Positions 19,730 through 28,685 of a stretch of DNA of 64,000 nt are shown in pieces. Source of the DNA: CAIYPG01 sp903864555 (lineage in GTDB: Bacteria; Pseudomonadota; Gammaproteobacteria; Burkholderiales; SG8-39); NCBI GenBank assembly GCA_947474715.1, contig CANJJT010000001.1, forward strand, positions 1 through 64,000. The letters are read 5' to 3'. Under the pieces are notes generated by a model. It had not been told where the DNA came from. It did no database searches and was given only the letters and a program-made list of their open reading frames with translations. Numbering within the stretch: the stretch's first letter is position 1; every line of letters starts with the position of its first letter. A program made the translations under genes and the position numbers.

Positions 19730-20985
19730 AAGACGCCGCATTGACGTACTTTCATCAAAAGGACGATGTACTTCACGCCGAGTCTGTTTCTCTGGAGCAG
19801 ATCGCCCGGGATTACGGCACACCATGTTACGTCTATTCACGGGCAGCACTTGAGTCCGGTTTCAAGTCCCTTCTAGACAACTGCGGTTCGCGCGATGTCC
19901 TGATCTGCTATGCCATGAAGGCTAATTCCAATTTAGCCATATTGAACCTCTTCGCAAAGCTAGGGGCAGGCTTCGATATAGTATCGGGCGGTGAGCTTGC
20001 ACGAGTCATTGCAGCAGGGGGCGACACCCGTAAGGTGGTTTTCTCCGGGGTCGGCAAGAGTGTCTCGGAAATCCGCTATGCGCTGCAGGCTGACATCCTC
20101 TGCTTCAATGCAGAATCCGAGCAGGAGCTGGAAAGGCTTTCGAATATCGCATCGTCCATCGGAAAAATCGCATCTGTCTCGTTGCGCGTCAATCCTGACG
20201 TCGATGCCCGGACCCATCCCTATATCTCTACCGGTCTCAAGGACAACAAGTTCGGTATTCCGCATGAGGAAGCTCTAGACCTGTATCGCAAGGCTGTCCA
20301 TTTACCAGGGCTGAAGATAGTCGGCATTGACTGCCATATCGGTTCGCAGTTGACCGAAGTCGAGCCTTTCATCGCCGCCCTGGATCGAATACTCGTTCTG
20401 GTGGACAAACTCAAGCGGATTGGCATCGAGCTTGAACACATTGATCTGGGAGGTGGGGTCGGTATTCGCTACAAAAAGGAACAACCTCCCGCGCTTGAAC
20501 AGTATCTCTCCAGCCTGTTCAAGCGTCTTGGTCGCCGCAAACTGCGCCTTGTTCTGGAACCGGGGAGGGTACTCGTTGGAAATGCCGGGATTCTGCTGAC
20601 GCGCGTTGAGTTCCTCAAGCATGGCCCTTCAAAGAACTTTGCGGTGGTGGATGCAGCAATGAACGATCTGATCAGACCGTCCCTGTATGCTGCCTGGCAT
20701 GAGATTTCACCAGTTCAACCCCGCAAAGGCACAACTAGGCGCTATGACATAGTCGGTCCGATTTGCGAAACCGGTGATTTCCTGGGCCGCAACCGTCAAC
20801 TCGCCCTTGAGCAGGGAGACCTGCTGGCGATACATTCCGCCGGCGCATACGGAATGAGCATGAGCTCCAACTACAACAGCAGACCCCGCGCAGCCGAGGT
20901 GATGGTTGATGGCTCACAAACACATCTCGTTCGTGAACGGGAAAAAGTCTCGACCCTATTTGAGAATGAACATATTCTGCCTTAA
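19726..20985 (+). CDS. lysA: diaminopimelate decarboxylase
   Basis: Last step of lysine biosynthesis: PLP-dependent decarboxylation of meso-diaminopimelate. From the ATG at 19726 the protein has 419 residues. The PLP lysine is in CYAMKANSN (about residue 62), the phosphate-binding region in LDLGGGVGIRY, GRVLVGNAG follows, and the active-site cysteine lies in GPICETGDFLG. The C-terminal beta domain ends in a glycine-alanine-tyrosine motif (SAGAYGMSMSSNYN). The longer in-frame start at 19531 would run through lptM and is rejected. Confidence 0.96.
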   Translation: MKDAALTYFHQKDDVLHAESVSLEQIARDYGTPCYVYSRAALESGFKSLLDNCGSRDVLICYAMKANSNLAILNLFAKLGAGFDIVSGGELARVIAAGGDTRKVVFSGVGKSVSEIRYALQADILCFNAESEQELERLSNIASSIGKIASVSLRVNPDVDARTHPYISTGLKDNKFGIPHEEALDLYRKAVHLPGLKIVGIDCHIGSQLTEVEPFIAALDRILVLVDKLKRIGIELEHIDLGGGVGIRYKKEQPPALEQYLSSLFKRLGRRKLRLVLEPGRVLVGNAGILLTRVEFLKHGPSKNFAVVDAAMNDLIRPSLYAAWHEISPVQPRKGTTRRYDIVGPICETGDFLGRNRQLALEQGDLLAIHSAGAYGMSMSSNYNSRPRAAEVMVDGSQTHLVREREKVSTLFENEHILP

Positions 20986-21019
20986 CAGGACGCTCTGAAA
21001 AAATCCTTAACGGCCGCGT

Positions 21020-24000
21020 TCAGCTGTGCTTCTGGGCAGCCAATTCCTGAGCTTCTCCATGTGACTCGGCAATGTCGATCCCATGACCCTCAATGTGGGC
21101 CTTTCTTGCCAGCAATGAGTATGCAACCGGAACAACGAACAGGGTCAGCATGGTACCGAATGACATGCCGCCCACAATCACCCAGCCTATCTGCGAGCGC
21201 GACTCGGCGCCCGCACCTGTGGCCAAAGCAAGTGGCAAGGCACCCAGTACCATGGCACCAGTAGTCATGAGTATGGGGCGCAGTCGCATCGTCGCCGCAT
21301 CGATGACTGCCGTCATCAGGTCCTTACCTTGCGCCCGCAGCTGATTGGAGAACTCGACAATCAGGATACCGTGTTTGGTAATCAATCCCACCAGGGTAAT
21401 CAAGCCCACCTGGCTGTAGATGTTGAGCGTACCCCCTGTCACCAGCAAGGTAAGGAGGGCCCCTGTCATCGACAACGGAACCGACAACATAATCACCGAG
21501 GGAGTCGTAAAGCTCTCGAACTGTGCCGAAAGAACAAGATAGATGAAGAACAAGGACAGAACGAACACGAAGTAGATCTCACTGCCAGAGGCCCTGTACT
21601 CGCGCGACTGGCCATCAAGGGCTGTCTGAGCCGAGGAACCCAATGCGACCTTGGCAGCCGCATCAAAGGCTTCAAGCGCCTCACCAAGGGCGTAACCGGG
21701 TGCAAGAGTGCCGGTGATCTTCACCGCACGCAGTCTCTGAAAGTGGTTCAGGGACTGTGGCGCTACGCCTTCCTTGACGTCAGCGATGTTCGCAAGCTGG
21801 ACCATCGCTCCGTTTCTGGCCCTGACATACATTTCGCTGATGTCTGCGGGTGAATTTCTGTCCAGGCGGGCCACCTGGACGATCACGTCATACTGCTGAC
21901 CATCTTTCTTGAAGCGCGTTACCTGCCGGCCTCCAAGCATTGTTTCCAGAGTTCTTGCCACATTGTCGACATTGATGCCCATGTCGCCAAGCTTATCCCG
22001 GTTGATGTTCACTCTGACCTCGGGTGTATTCAAACGGAGGTCCGTCTGGAGATTCTGCGCGCCAGGGTACTTTCGTGCCTCCTCGAGAAAGCGGTCGGCA
22101 AGGCGCTGAAGTTCAGGATATGGAATTTGCGCCATGATCACGAACTGCAACGGTGCAGCCCTGGCACTCTGTCCCAGCGAAGGCGGATTGATGGGGAACA
22201 CCTGGGCCCCAGGAATTGCAGCCAGTTTGGGTCGCAGTTCCTCAGTGATCTGCTGTTGTTTTTTCTCGCGCTCCTCCCAGGGCTTGAGACGGAGAATGGC
22301 GGTACCATCAACCACGGTGGGATTCCCTGAAATAGTCGTAAATGCCCGCGCCTCCGGCACTTGACCGTAGAACTCCTCAATCGGTCTCATCTGATTGGAT
22401 GTGTACTGAGGGGTAGATCCTTGTGGTGCAGTCACGACTCCGAAAATGATGCCTCGGTCCTCGATGGGAGACAGTTCGGACTTGAGCTGTGTAAACAAAA
22501 ACAGACCGAAAACAATAGTGACAAACCATCCGGCCAACACCAGCCAGCGGGCGCCCAGTGCGGCAGTCAAGAGTCGACGGTATCCGTGAGTAAACGCCTC
22601 GAAACCAGCCTCTATCTTGTTGTAAAGCCAGGAATGCTTCGTTTCGTGCTTGAGGAGCTGCGAGCACATCATCGGCGTGAGCGTAAGCGCCAAGAACCCC
22701 GAAACCAGCACGGCTCCGGACAAGGTTAGTGCAAACTCGATGAACAATCGCCCTGTTCTTCCGGTTGCGAATGCGAGCGGTGCAAAAACTGAAGCAAGGG
22801 TCAGGGTCATTGCCACCACTGCAAAGGCAATCTCTTTAGACCCCTGCAAGGCGGCCTGGCGACGCGACATGCCGTCTTCCAGGTGCCGGTAGATGTTCTC
22901 CATAACAACGATGGCATCGTCCACCACCAATCCGATCGCCAGCACGATGGCAAGCATGGTCAGCGTATTAATCGTGAAACCAAAAAGGTACATGAGCGCA
23001 AAGGCCCCGATCAGCGACACCGGTATCGTGACGATCGGAATGATGGTTGCTCTCAGGCTGCGGAGGAAAAAGAAAATGACGAGCACCACGAGCAGGACGG
23101 CCTCGCCGATGGTATGAAATACAGAGGAAATCGACCGGGAAATGAACTCGGAGGTGTCATACCCGATCACGAGCTTCATGTTGTGCGGCAGGTTCTCGTT
23201 GATCATCTCCACTTCCGCCCGCACATCGCGTGAAAGCTCCAGCGGATTTGCAACAGCCTGCTTGATTATCCCGATATTGAGCGAGGGCTTTCCGTTGAAT
23301 CTGGAAATGGTTCTTTCTTCCACCGGTCCAACGACAACATTGGCAATGTCGCGAATGCGCACCGAGTATCCGCCGACATTGGATACGATGATGTCGGAAA
23401 ACTGCTCCACCGTCTGAACGCCCGTTTGCGATACCACCGTGAACTCGCGAGCATCGGATTCGATGCGTCCAGCGGGTATTTCGGCGTTCTGGCGTCTCAG
23501 GGAGTCTTCCACGTCCTGCACTGTCAGCCTGTAGGCTGCGAGGCGGGTTCGATCGATGAAGATGCGCATGGCCATGAGTCGTTCACCGAACACCCTCACT
23601 TCAGCCGTGCCGGGAATCACTGACAGGCGCGGCTTGATATAGCGATTGACGTAGTCGGAAGCCTCCAGTGTGTTCAGCGTTCCCGCCTCTACAGCAATGC
23701 TGACCACCGATTGCGAGTCGGCCTCCACCTTGGCGATCACTGGCTCTTCCACCTCTATGGGAAGTCGCCCGCGTACCCGTGACACTTTGTCCCTGACATC
23801 CGCAGCTGCAGAATCCGGAGTACGGGACAGCTTGAAACGCACATTGATGATGCTGCGTTCCGGGCGGCTTTGCGATGACATCTGCTCCACCCCCTCGATG
23901 CCGGACAACGAATCTTCGATGATTTTTGTCACCTGGGATTCGATCACCTCGGCCGAGGCACCGCGATAATTGGTGGTGACACTGACGATAGGATCGTCAA

Positions 24001-24118
24001 TGCGCGGATATTCTCGGATGGACAGTCGCTGGTAGGAAACCAATCCCAGGAGCAATATGACCAGGGACAGCACGGTTGCGAAAACCGGCCTGCGTACACA
24101 CAGCTCGGGCAGAGACAT
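21020..24118 (-). CDS. RND efflux transporter permease (HAE1 family)
   Basis: Proton-driven inner-membrane pump of a tripartite drug or toxin export system. The 1032 residues match AcrB/MdtC-type proteins: helix 1 at about 10-30, a large periplasmic loop, helices 2-6 around 335-550, a second loop and helices 8-12 from about 860. The proton-relay aspartates are in the TM4 segment VVDDAIVVMEN. The gene is 49 bases downstream of an adaptor gene on the same strand. No outer-membrane channel gene is adjacent, so a TolC-like partner must come from elsewhere. Substrate cannot be deduced. Confidence 0.9.
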   Translation of the reverse strand: MSLPELCVRRPVFATVLSLVILLLGLVSYQRLSIREYPRIDDPIVSVTTNYRGASAEVIESQVTKIIEDSLSGIEGVEQMSSQSRPERSIINVRFKLSRTPDSAAADVRDKVSRVRGRLPIEVEEPVIAKVEADSQSVVSIAVEAGTLNTLEASDYVNRYIKPRLSVIPGTAEVRVFGERLMAMRIFIDRTRLAAYRLTVQDVEDSLRRQNAEIPAGRIESDAREFTVVSQTGVQTVEQFSDIIVSNVGGYSVRIRDIANVVVGPVEERTISRFNGKPSLNIGIIKQAVANPLELSRDVRAEVEMINENLPHNMKLVIGYDTSEFISRSISSVFHTIGEAVLLVVLVIFFFLRSLRATIIPIVTIPVSLIGAFALMYLFGFTINTLTMLAIVLAIGLVVDDAIVVMENIYRHLEDGMSRRQAALQGSKEIAFAVVAMTLTLASVFAPLAFATGRTGRLFIEFALTLSGAVLVSGFLALTLTPMMCSQLLKHETKHSWLYNKIEAGFEAFTHGYRRLLTAALGARWLVLAGWFVTIVFGLFLFTQLKSELSPIEDRGIIFGVVTAPQGSTPQYTSNQMRPIEEFYGQVPEARAFTTISGNPTVVDGTAILRLKPWEEREKKQQQITEELRPKLAAIPGAQVFPINPPSLGQSARAAPLQFVIMAQIPYPELQRLADRFLEEARKYPGAQNLQTDLRLNTPEVRVNINRDKLGDMGINVDNVARTLETMLGGRQVTRFKKDGQQYDVIVQVARLDRNSPADISEMYVRARNGAMVQLANIADVKEGVAPQSLNHFQRLRAVKITGTLAPGYALGEALEAFDAAAKVALGSSAQTALDGQSREYRASGSEIYFVFVLSLFFIYLVLSAQFESFTTPSVIMLSVPLSMTGALLTLLVTGGTLNIYSQVGLITLVGLITKHGILIVEFSNQLRAQGKDLMTAVIDAATMRLRPILMTTGAMVLGALPLALATGAGAESRSQIGWVIVGGMSFGTMLTLFVVPVAYSLLARKAHIEGHGIDIAESHGEAQELAAQKHS

Positions 24119-24167
24119 GGCTTACCTCACTTGAAGTGCTTCGGATACAAAAATCCGGACAGGTTGC

Positions 24168-25343
24168 TTACGATTTTGGAGCGGTTGCTGCGCTTTCTCC
24201 TGAACGCTGCTTGATGCCCGCGTCCCCGCCCCCCCCTGCCTTTGCAGCGCGAACTGCCGAACCATCCCTGAGTCGTGACTGGCCGGCGAGAACGATCACG
24301 TTGTCCTTCTCGACACCACTGATTATCTCCACCTTTCCGTCGCGCCTAAGCCCAGTGACAACTTTGACACGCTCGGCGCGGTCATCCATCACCCGGAATA
24401 GAAACTGCTCGCTTCCCTGAGGCACAAGAGCCTCTTCAGGCACGACCAGTGCATCCTGCTTGGCACTGGTGATCAGGCTCACACGTGCGAACATTCCAGG
24501 CCTCAGATTTCCGGGATTCTTGACTTGCGCCCGGATGACTAGCGCCCTTCCGGCAGCGTCCAGCAGCGGATTGAGCGCTGTAACCCTGCCGGTGTAAGTC
24601 TTGCCCGGCAGGGCATCAAGCGCCAGATCCAGCGACTGCCCGACCTTGACCTGGCTGAGGAACATTTCCGGGATCCTAAAGTCGACCTTGATCGGATCAA
24701 TTGCCTCAAGGTTGACAAGATCCGTCAGGCCTTCCCGCACATAGTCTCCGACGGATACCACCCTCAATCCAATGAAGCCGGAAAACGGTGCCTTGATCTC
24801 GGTCTTCGCCAGTCTCGCTTCCACTAATCCCGCAGCAGCCTGGGCCACCTCGAAGGTATTCTTGGCTTCGTCTCGCGCCTGGCTGGAGATGAAGTTGCGC
24901 GTCGAAAGATCGACTGCGCGCTCGTACTTGCTCTTGGCGAGCGCAAGATTGGCACGTGCCTGCTGGACTTCTGCTAGGTTGACCGCAGGATCAAGCCGGA
25001 CCAGTACACTTCCTTTTGTGACCTGCTGACCTTCCTGAAACTCGATGGCAGTGATGCGCCCGGAGACTTCCGGCCTCAGCATCACCGACTCATCCGACCT
25101 AAGACTGCCAACCGCGGTGATTGTCTGTGGCATGGCTGCGGTGGATACCTTGGTCAGTTCCACCGGCACCGGTCCACCGCCACCCTTGCCCGCCCCACCC
25201 TTTGCGCCCTTCGATTCCCCAGCCTGGTTGTTTGCCACAGGTGCCGGAGTTCCGGGTGTGCGCAGCCCGCCGGCCCAATACCCCGCACCACCCACAATCA
25301 TCACACCCAGTGCAAGCAATGAAATAACACGTACCTTCGTCAT
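24168..25343 (-). CDS. RND efflux periplasmic adaptor subunit (membrane fusion protein)
   Basis: Connects the RND pump to an outer-membrane channel. From the ATG at 25343 it has 391 residues starting MTKVRVISLLALG with an N-terminal membrane segment (about 5-25). A glycine/proline-rich linker, barrel-sandwich hybrid lipoyl-like halves, an alpha-helical hairpin (QARANLALAKSKYERAV region) and a beta-barrel with LRPGMFARVSL follow, all standard for the HlyD/AcrA family. The longer frame to 25502 lacks family features. First gene of the two-gene operon. Confidence 0.9.
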   Translation of the reverse strand: MTKVRVISLLALGVMIVGGAGYWAGGLRTPGTPAPVANNQAGESKGAKGGAGKGGGGPVPVELTKVSTAAMPQTITAVGSLRSDESVMLRPEVSGRITAIEFQEGQQVTKGSVLVRLDPAVNLAEVQQARANLALAKSKYERAVDLSTRNFISSQARDEAKNTFEVAQAAAGLVEARLAKTEIKAPFSGFIGLRVVSVGDYVREGLTDLVNLEAIDPIKVDFRIPEMFLSQVKVGQSLDLALDALPGKTYTGRVTALNPLLDAAGRALVIRAQVKNPGNLRPGMFARVSLITSAKQDALVVPEEALVPQGSEQFLFRVMDDRAERVKVVTGLRRDGKVEIISGVEKDNVIVLAGQSRLRDGSAVRAAKAGGGGDAGIKQRSGESAATAPKS

Positions 25344-25562
25344 AGCAGCAATCCCGCCTTCTAATCTTATTATGTGTGAAGCCTGCCCGACCCTTAGATC
25401 CGAAACTGCCAACAACGCCCTCCCCGGCGCCATCAAATGCGGACTTGGGTAGGCCAGCGCCCATTCTGAAATGTGAAAATCAGGGAGCCAGCGATCTACC
25501 AATTATCTTTCAAGCTGGAGGCTTTAGCCAACCTCGCCGCAAGGCTAGGCCACTTAGACTGT

Positions 25563-25579
25563 GGTTACATCTGGTTACA
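25563..25579. repeat. short direct repeat GGTTACA-N3-GGTTACA
   Basis: Two copies of GGTTACA spaced ten bases apart, one DNA turn, in the gap between msrQ and the efflux adaptor gene. This could be a regulator site for the efflux operon, about 220 bases upstream of its start. No regulator gene is adjacent. Confidence 0.25.
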
Positions 25580-25592
25580 CATGATGATCCGG

Positions 25593-26222
25593 CTATCCAG
25601 ATGCCTGCTGCATTGTGCGTCCCTCCAAAAATTTCTTCAACCTGTATCCCAGCAACAGGGCCAAAACTATCGCATATATCGCTGGCTCGGTGATATCCCG
25701 CTTGACCATCCACCAGAAATGCAGCACCGCCAGGGGGCCGATGACATAAATGAGTCGATGCAGGGCTCTCCACCGTCTCGCCCCCAGCCACCGGATCATG
25801 GCATTCGCCGAAGTCAACGCCAGCGGCAACATCAGCACCAGGCAGGCAAAACCTACGGTGATGAATGGTCGTTTGATGATGTCCTTGAGGATTGCATCCA
25901 ATTCGAAAACATGATCGAACGCGATATAGCTTGCAAAATGGATTACCGCGTAGAAAAAAGTAAACAGCCCCAGCATTCGCCGGAATTGCAAGAGCCACGC
26001 TCTTCCGGAAAGCTTTCGCAACGGAGTGATCGCAAGGGTCAGGAGCAGGATGCGAAGCGCCCAATCCCCAGTGGAGCGGCTAATGAACTCCGCGGGATTG
26101 GCACCCAGCCACTCTGGGAAAGCCAGGACACCCGCCACCAACCGTGCCAGAGGAATCAAGGCCAACAAGAATACGCCGGCCTTCCACACCGCTATGGCCC
26201 TCCTTGATGGATTTGAATGCAC
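25593..26222 (-). CDS. msrQ: heme-binding membrane subunit MsrQ (YedZ)
   Basis: Membrane b-type cytochrome that passes electrons from the quinone pool to the periplasmic methionine sulfoxide reductase MsrP. The 209 residues contain about six hydrophobic helices. Heme-ligand histidines are expected in FFYAVIHFASYIAFD and in RALHRLIYVIGPLAVLHF, both present. The W-L-G-A-R-R-W-R-A-L-H-R segment is a family signature. It follows msrP by 16 bases and is the last gene of a probable four-gene operon with a sigma and anti-sigma factor. Confidence 0.93.
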   Translation of the reverse strand: MHSNPSRRAIAVWKAGVFLLALIPLARLVAGVLAFPEWLGANPAEFISRSTGDWALRILLLTLAITPLRKLSGRAWLLQFRRMLGLFTFFYAVIHFASYIAFDHVFELDAILKDIIKRPFITVGFACLVLMLPLALTSANAMIRWLGARRWRALHRLIYVIGPLAVLHFWWMVKRDITEPAIYAIVLALLLGYRLKKFLEGRTMQQASG

Positions 26223-26238
26223 CTGCTGAACCCGATTC

Positions 26239-27189
26239 TCAGTAGAGCTTCTTCAAATCCATTCCTGCATAGAGTTTGGCCACCTGTTCTGCATAACCAT
26301 TGAACATTTCGGTTTTGCGATTGGCGAAGAAGGCAGGCAGCCGCTTCTCCGACTTCTGGCTCCAGCGGGGATGGTCAACATCCGGATTGACGTTGGAATA
26401 AAAACCGTACTCGCTCGGGTTGGCAATTTCCCATGCGATCTTCGGCTGCCGCTCGACGAAACGGATTTCCACGATGGATTTCGCGCTTTTGAAGCCGTAC
26501 TTCCACGGCACCACCAGACGGATCGGCGCTCCATTCTGATTGGGCAGAACCTGGTCATAGATGCCCACCGACATGATGGTCAATGGATGCATCGCCTCGT
26601 CAATGCGCAATCCCTCTGTGTAAGGCCATTGCAACACCGGATAGCGAACGCCAGGCATCGTTTCGGGCTGCACGGCAGTGACAAACTCGACGAACTTGGC
26701 CTTCGAAGTGGGCTCAACCAGCTTCGCAATCTGGTTGAACTCGAACCCGATCCACGGGATGACCATGGACCAGGCCTCGACGCAACGCATGCGATAGATG
26801 CGTTCTTCGAGTTGCAGCTTCAACAAATCTTCAATGGCAAACGTGCGCGGCTTTGCGACTTCCCCGGAAACCTTGACGCTCCACGGCCGGACCTTCATGC
26901 GTCCGGCCAGCTCTGCAGGATCGGATTTATCCGTCCCGAATTCGTAGAAGTTGTTGTAGCTGGCAACGTCCTTGAAGGTGTTCGGCTTTTCACTGGTGCT
27001 AAGTGCACTTTTTCGGACGTTTGCCAGTTTGGCACCCGGTGACTGGGCTCTGGCGTCCTTCGGCAGGAAACCAGCGAGGGCGCTGCCCGCAACAAGGCCG
27101 GCTGCAGCAAGAAACTCCCGGCGGCGCCTGTACACATCGAAAGGGGTGATCTCCGATGGTCTGATATCGGCTGGTTTCTTGATCAACAT
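26239..27189 (-). CDS. msrP: periplasmic methionine sulfoxide reductase, catalytic subunit MsrP
   Basis: Molybdopterin enzyme that repairs methionine sulfoxide in envelope proteins. The 316-residue protein begins with a twin-arginine signal (YRRRREFLAAAG, residues 20-31; cleavage near ARAQS, about 50), so it is folded with cofactor before export. The Mo ligand is Cys136 in YRMRCVEAW. The C-terminal part (RLVVPWKYGFKSAKSI) is typical of the YedY sulfite-oxidase fold. It lies 52 bases after the anti-sigma gene and 16 before msrQ. Confidence 0.94.
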   Translation of the reverse strand: MLIKKPADIRPSEITPFDVYRRRREFLAAAGLVAGSALAGFLPKDARAQSPGAKLANVRKSALSTSEKPNTFKDVASYNNFYEFGTDKSDPAELAGRMKVRPWSVKVSGEVAKPRTFAIEDLLKLQLEERIYRMRCVEAWSMVIPWIGFEFNQIAKLVEPTSKAKFVEFVTAVQPETMPGVRYPVLQWPYTEGLRIDEAMHPLTIMSVGIYDQVLPNQNGAPIRLVVPWKYGFKSAKSIVEIRFVERQPKIAWEIANPSEYGFYSNVNPDVDHPRWSQKSEKRLPAFFANRKTEMFNGYAEQVAKLYAGMDLKKLY

Positions 27190-27241
27190 GTGCAGCGCTC
27201 CGATGAAGATTGCGGCAACTTGCCGTCAATCATGATGATTG

Positions 27242-28006
27242 CTAAGGATTCAGTTGCTTGTAGACGGCGTCAGCAATCTGCAGCAGCGCCTCACGACTGA
27301 CTTCTCCGGAAAGCGCGTAGCCATAGTTTCCGTCTATCCAGTAAAAAACGCCGACCTTGTCCTCCTGCGAAAAACGGAAGGCCGTCTGCCTCGATTCGCC
27401 TTTCTGAACCGAAACATAGAGCGTCAGCCTGGCCCCGCGCGCGTCCTGAAACATGAAGTGCGCCACTGGACCATTGGGACCGGAAAGAAGCCGTCCGCCC
27501 ACCAGTTCGTATCCCAGGCCGGCAAGCTTGGGGCATTTCAGCTCCGTGCCCAGGCGCTTCGAAAGCCAGCGCACCAGATGCTCCTCCTGGTCGGCCCCCA
27601 CCTCTACCGGATGCCTTACCTCCGGCGCATAGACCACGTGTGCGATTGCCGCCTGCCGTGCGAATCCGGGCACGCCTCCAGCAGAAAGCGGGAACCCTGG
27701 CAGCATCCCCCTTGCCATCCAGCCGAGCAGACTGCCCACCATGATGCCGCCAACCGCAAAGCAGGCAGCCATGGCATAGCGGCGCACGAAGGTCGGCGGA
27801 CGCATGAGCAGCCGTGGGGGAATGGGCTCATCCAGAACCGGATTGAAGCGATTCCTCAGGGCCTGTCCCTGCTCCCTCCAATCTCGAACACGCGCGGCAT
27901 CCTCCGGGTTCGCCGCCAGATGAGCGTCCAAAGCCTCGCGCTCGGTCTCGGACAACAGACCGTCGACATACGCATGCAGTTTGGCTTCGGAAATTTCCTG
28001 GCTCAT
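27242..28006 (-). CDS. membrane-spanning anti-sigma factor
   Basis: A 254-residue protein whose first ~80 residues (LHAYVDGLLSETEREALDAH, then a region ending in RDWREQGQALR) resemble the cytoplasmic sigma-binding domain of anti-sigma factors; I see no H-x3-C-x2-C zinc motif. One membrane helix follows at about 90-115 (rich in G, A, M), then a periplasmic domain of about 140 residues. Its start overlaps the sigma gene stop by four bases (ATGA), which strongly supports pairing. It probably holds the sigma factor until an envelope signal is sensed; which signal is unknown, though the msrPQ neighbours suggest oxidative damage. Confidence 0.78.
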   Translation of the reverse strand: MSQEISEAKLHAYVDGLLSETEREALDAHLAANPEDAARVRDWREQGQALRNRFNPVLDEPIPPRLLMRPPTFVRRYAMAACFAVGGIMVGSLLGWMARGMLPGFPLSAGGVPGFARQAAIAHVVYAPEVRHPVEVGADQEEHLVRWLSKRLGTELKCPKLAGLGYELVGGRLLSGPNGPVAHFMFQDARGARLTLYVSVQKGESRQTAFRFSQEDKVGVFYWIDGNYGYALSGEVSREALLQIADAVYKQLNP

Positions 28007-28500
28007 TTCACCAACTTCAATGGCGTGACCGCCTCACCATTCGTAATCTGGCGCAACCGCTCCCGGCCACGGGAAAGGCGCGACATCACGGTACCTATCG
28101 GCACCGACAATGCCCGGCTGGTTTCCTCGTAGGTCAGCTGCTCCACTGCGACCAGCAGGATGACTTCCCGTTGGTCATCGGGCAATGCCTGCAAGGCCCT
28201 CTCCATATCGATAAGTTCGAGGTTCTGGCCTTGAGTGGCTCGCACGGCCATGAGCGGAAGCTCTTCCATATTTCTCTCGATTTCCTGACGCCGGCTCCTG
28301 ACCTGGTTCACGAACACGTTATGCATGATGGCAAACAGCCACGCGCGCAAGTCGCTTCCCTGCCGCCACAGATGCAGCTTGTTCCATGCACGCTCAAGGG
28401 TGTCCTGCACCAGGTCGTCAGCCGCATAGCGGTCGCCGACCAGGGCGCGTGCATATCGCCTGAGTCTGGGTATGTGCTGCTCAAAAGGGTGGCTTTCCAC
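28003..28500 (-). CDS. ECF-family RNA polymerase sigma factor
   Basis: From a GTG at 28500 the protein has 165 residues. Region 2 (RRYARALVGDRYAADDLVQD, then TLERAWNK and LRAWLFAIMHNVF) and region 4 (LPDDQREVILLVAVEQLTYE followed by VPIGTVMSRLSRGRERLR) are clear. An ATG at 28596 is in frame, but it lies inside the 100-bp repeat element and would add unrelated residues, so I prefer 28500. It leads the operon with its anti-sigma factor, msrP and msrQ, and I infer that it drives that operon under envelope oxidative stress. Confidence 0.88.
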   Translation of the reverse strand: MESHPFEQHIPRLRRYARALVGDRYAADDLVQDTLERAWNKLHLWRQGSDLRAWLFAIMHNVFVNQVRSRRQEIERNMEELPLMAVRATQGQNLELIDMERALQALPDDQREVILLVAVEQLTYEETSRALSVPIGTVMSRLSRGRERLRQITNGEAVTPLKLVK

Positions 28501-28516
28501 GTAGCTGGCCCTGATG

Positions 28517-28544
28517 TTAACGTGACAGCGGGAAAGCTTATTCC
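28517..28544 (-). promoter_or_regulatory. candidate ECF-type promoter
   Basis: Minus-strand GGAATAA (28544..28538), 15 bases, then CGTTAA (28522..28517). This matches the general layout of ECF promoters (GGAA-type -35, about 16 bases, CGT-type -10). It would give a very short leader to the GTG at 28500, which weakens the call. Autoregulation of the sigma operon is the implied role. Confidence 0.3.
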
Positions 28545-28577
28545 AATTGCGAGCGGCGTGCTGACTGGAAAGTTTCC

Positions 28578-28685
28578 CTAGGGAAACACTGATCAAGTCT
28601 TAAATCGAGGATCACCGTTCAAATGTTTCCTCTGACGTGGGGGATCTACAAGGGTGCGTCGCCCACTTGTTCGGTCCTTCCCTAG
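28578..28685. mobile_element. IS5-like miniature inverted-repeat element, copy 1, with CTAG duplication
   Basis: A 100-bp element (28582-28681) with imperfect terminal inverted repeats, GGAAACACTGATCAAGT at the left and GGAAGGACCGAACAAGT at the right read inward (13 of 17 match). It is flanked by CTAG at 28578-28581 and 28682-28685. IS5-type elements use ends beginning GGAAGGTGCGAACAAG and duplicate a 4-bp YTAR site, so this fits a non-autonomous IS5 derivative. The right CTAG contains the ccsB stop codon. It has no coding capacity. A second copy lies at 48437-48535 in opposite orientation. Confidence 0.8.
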
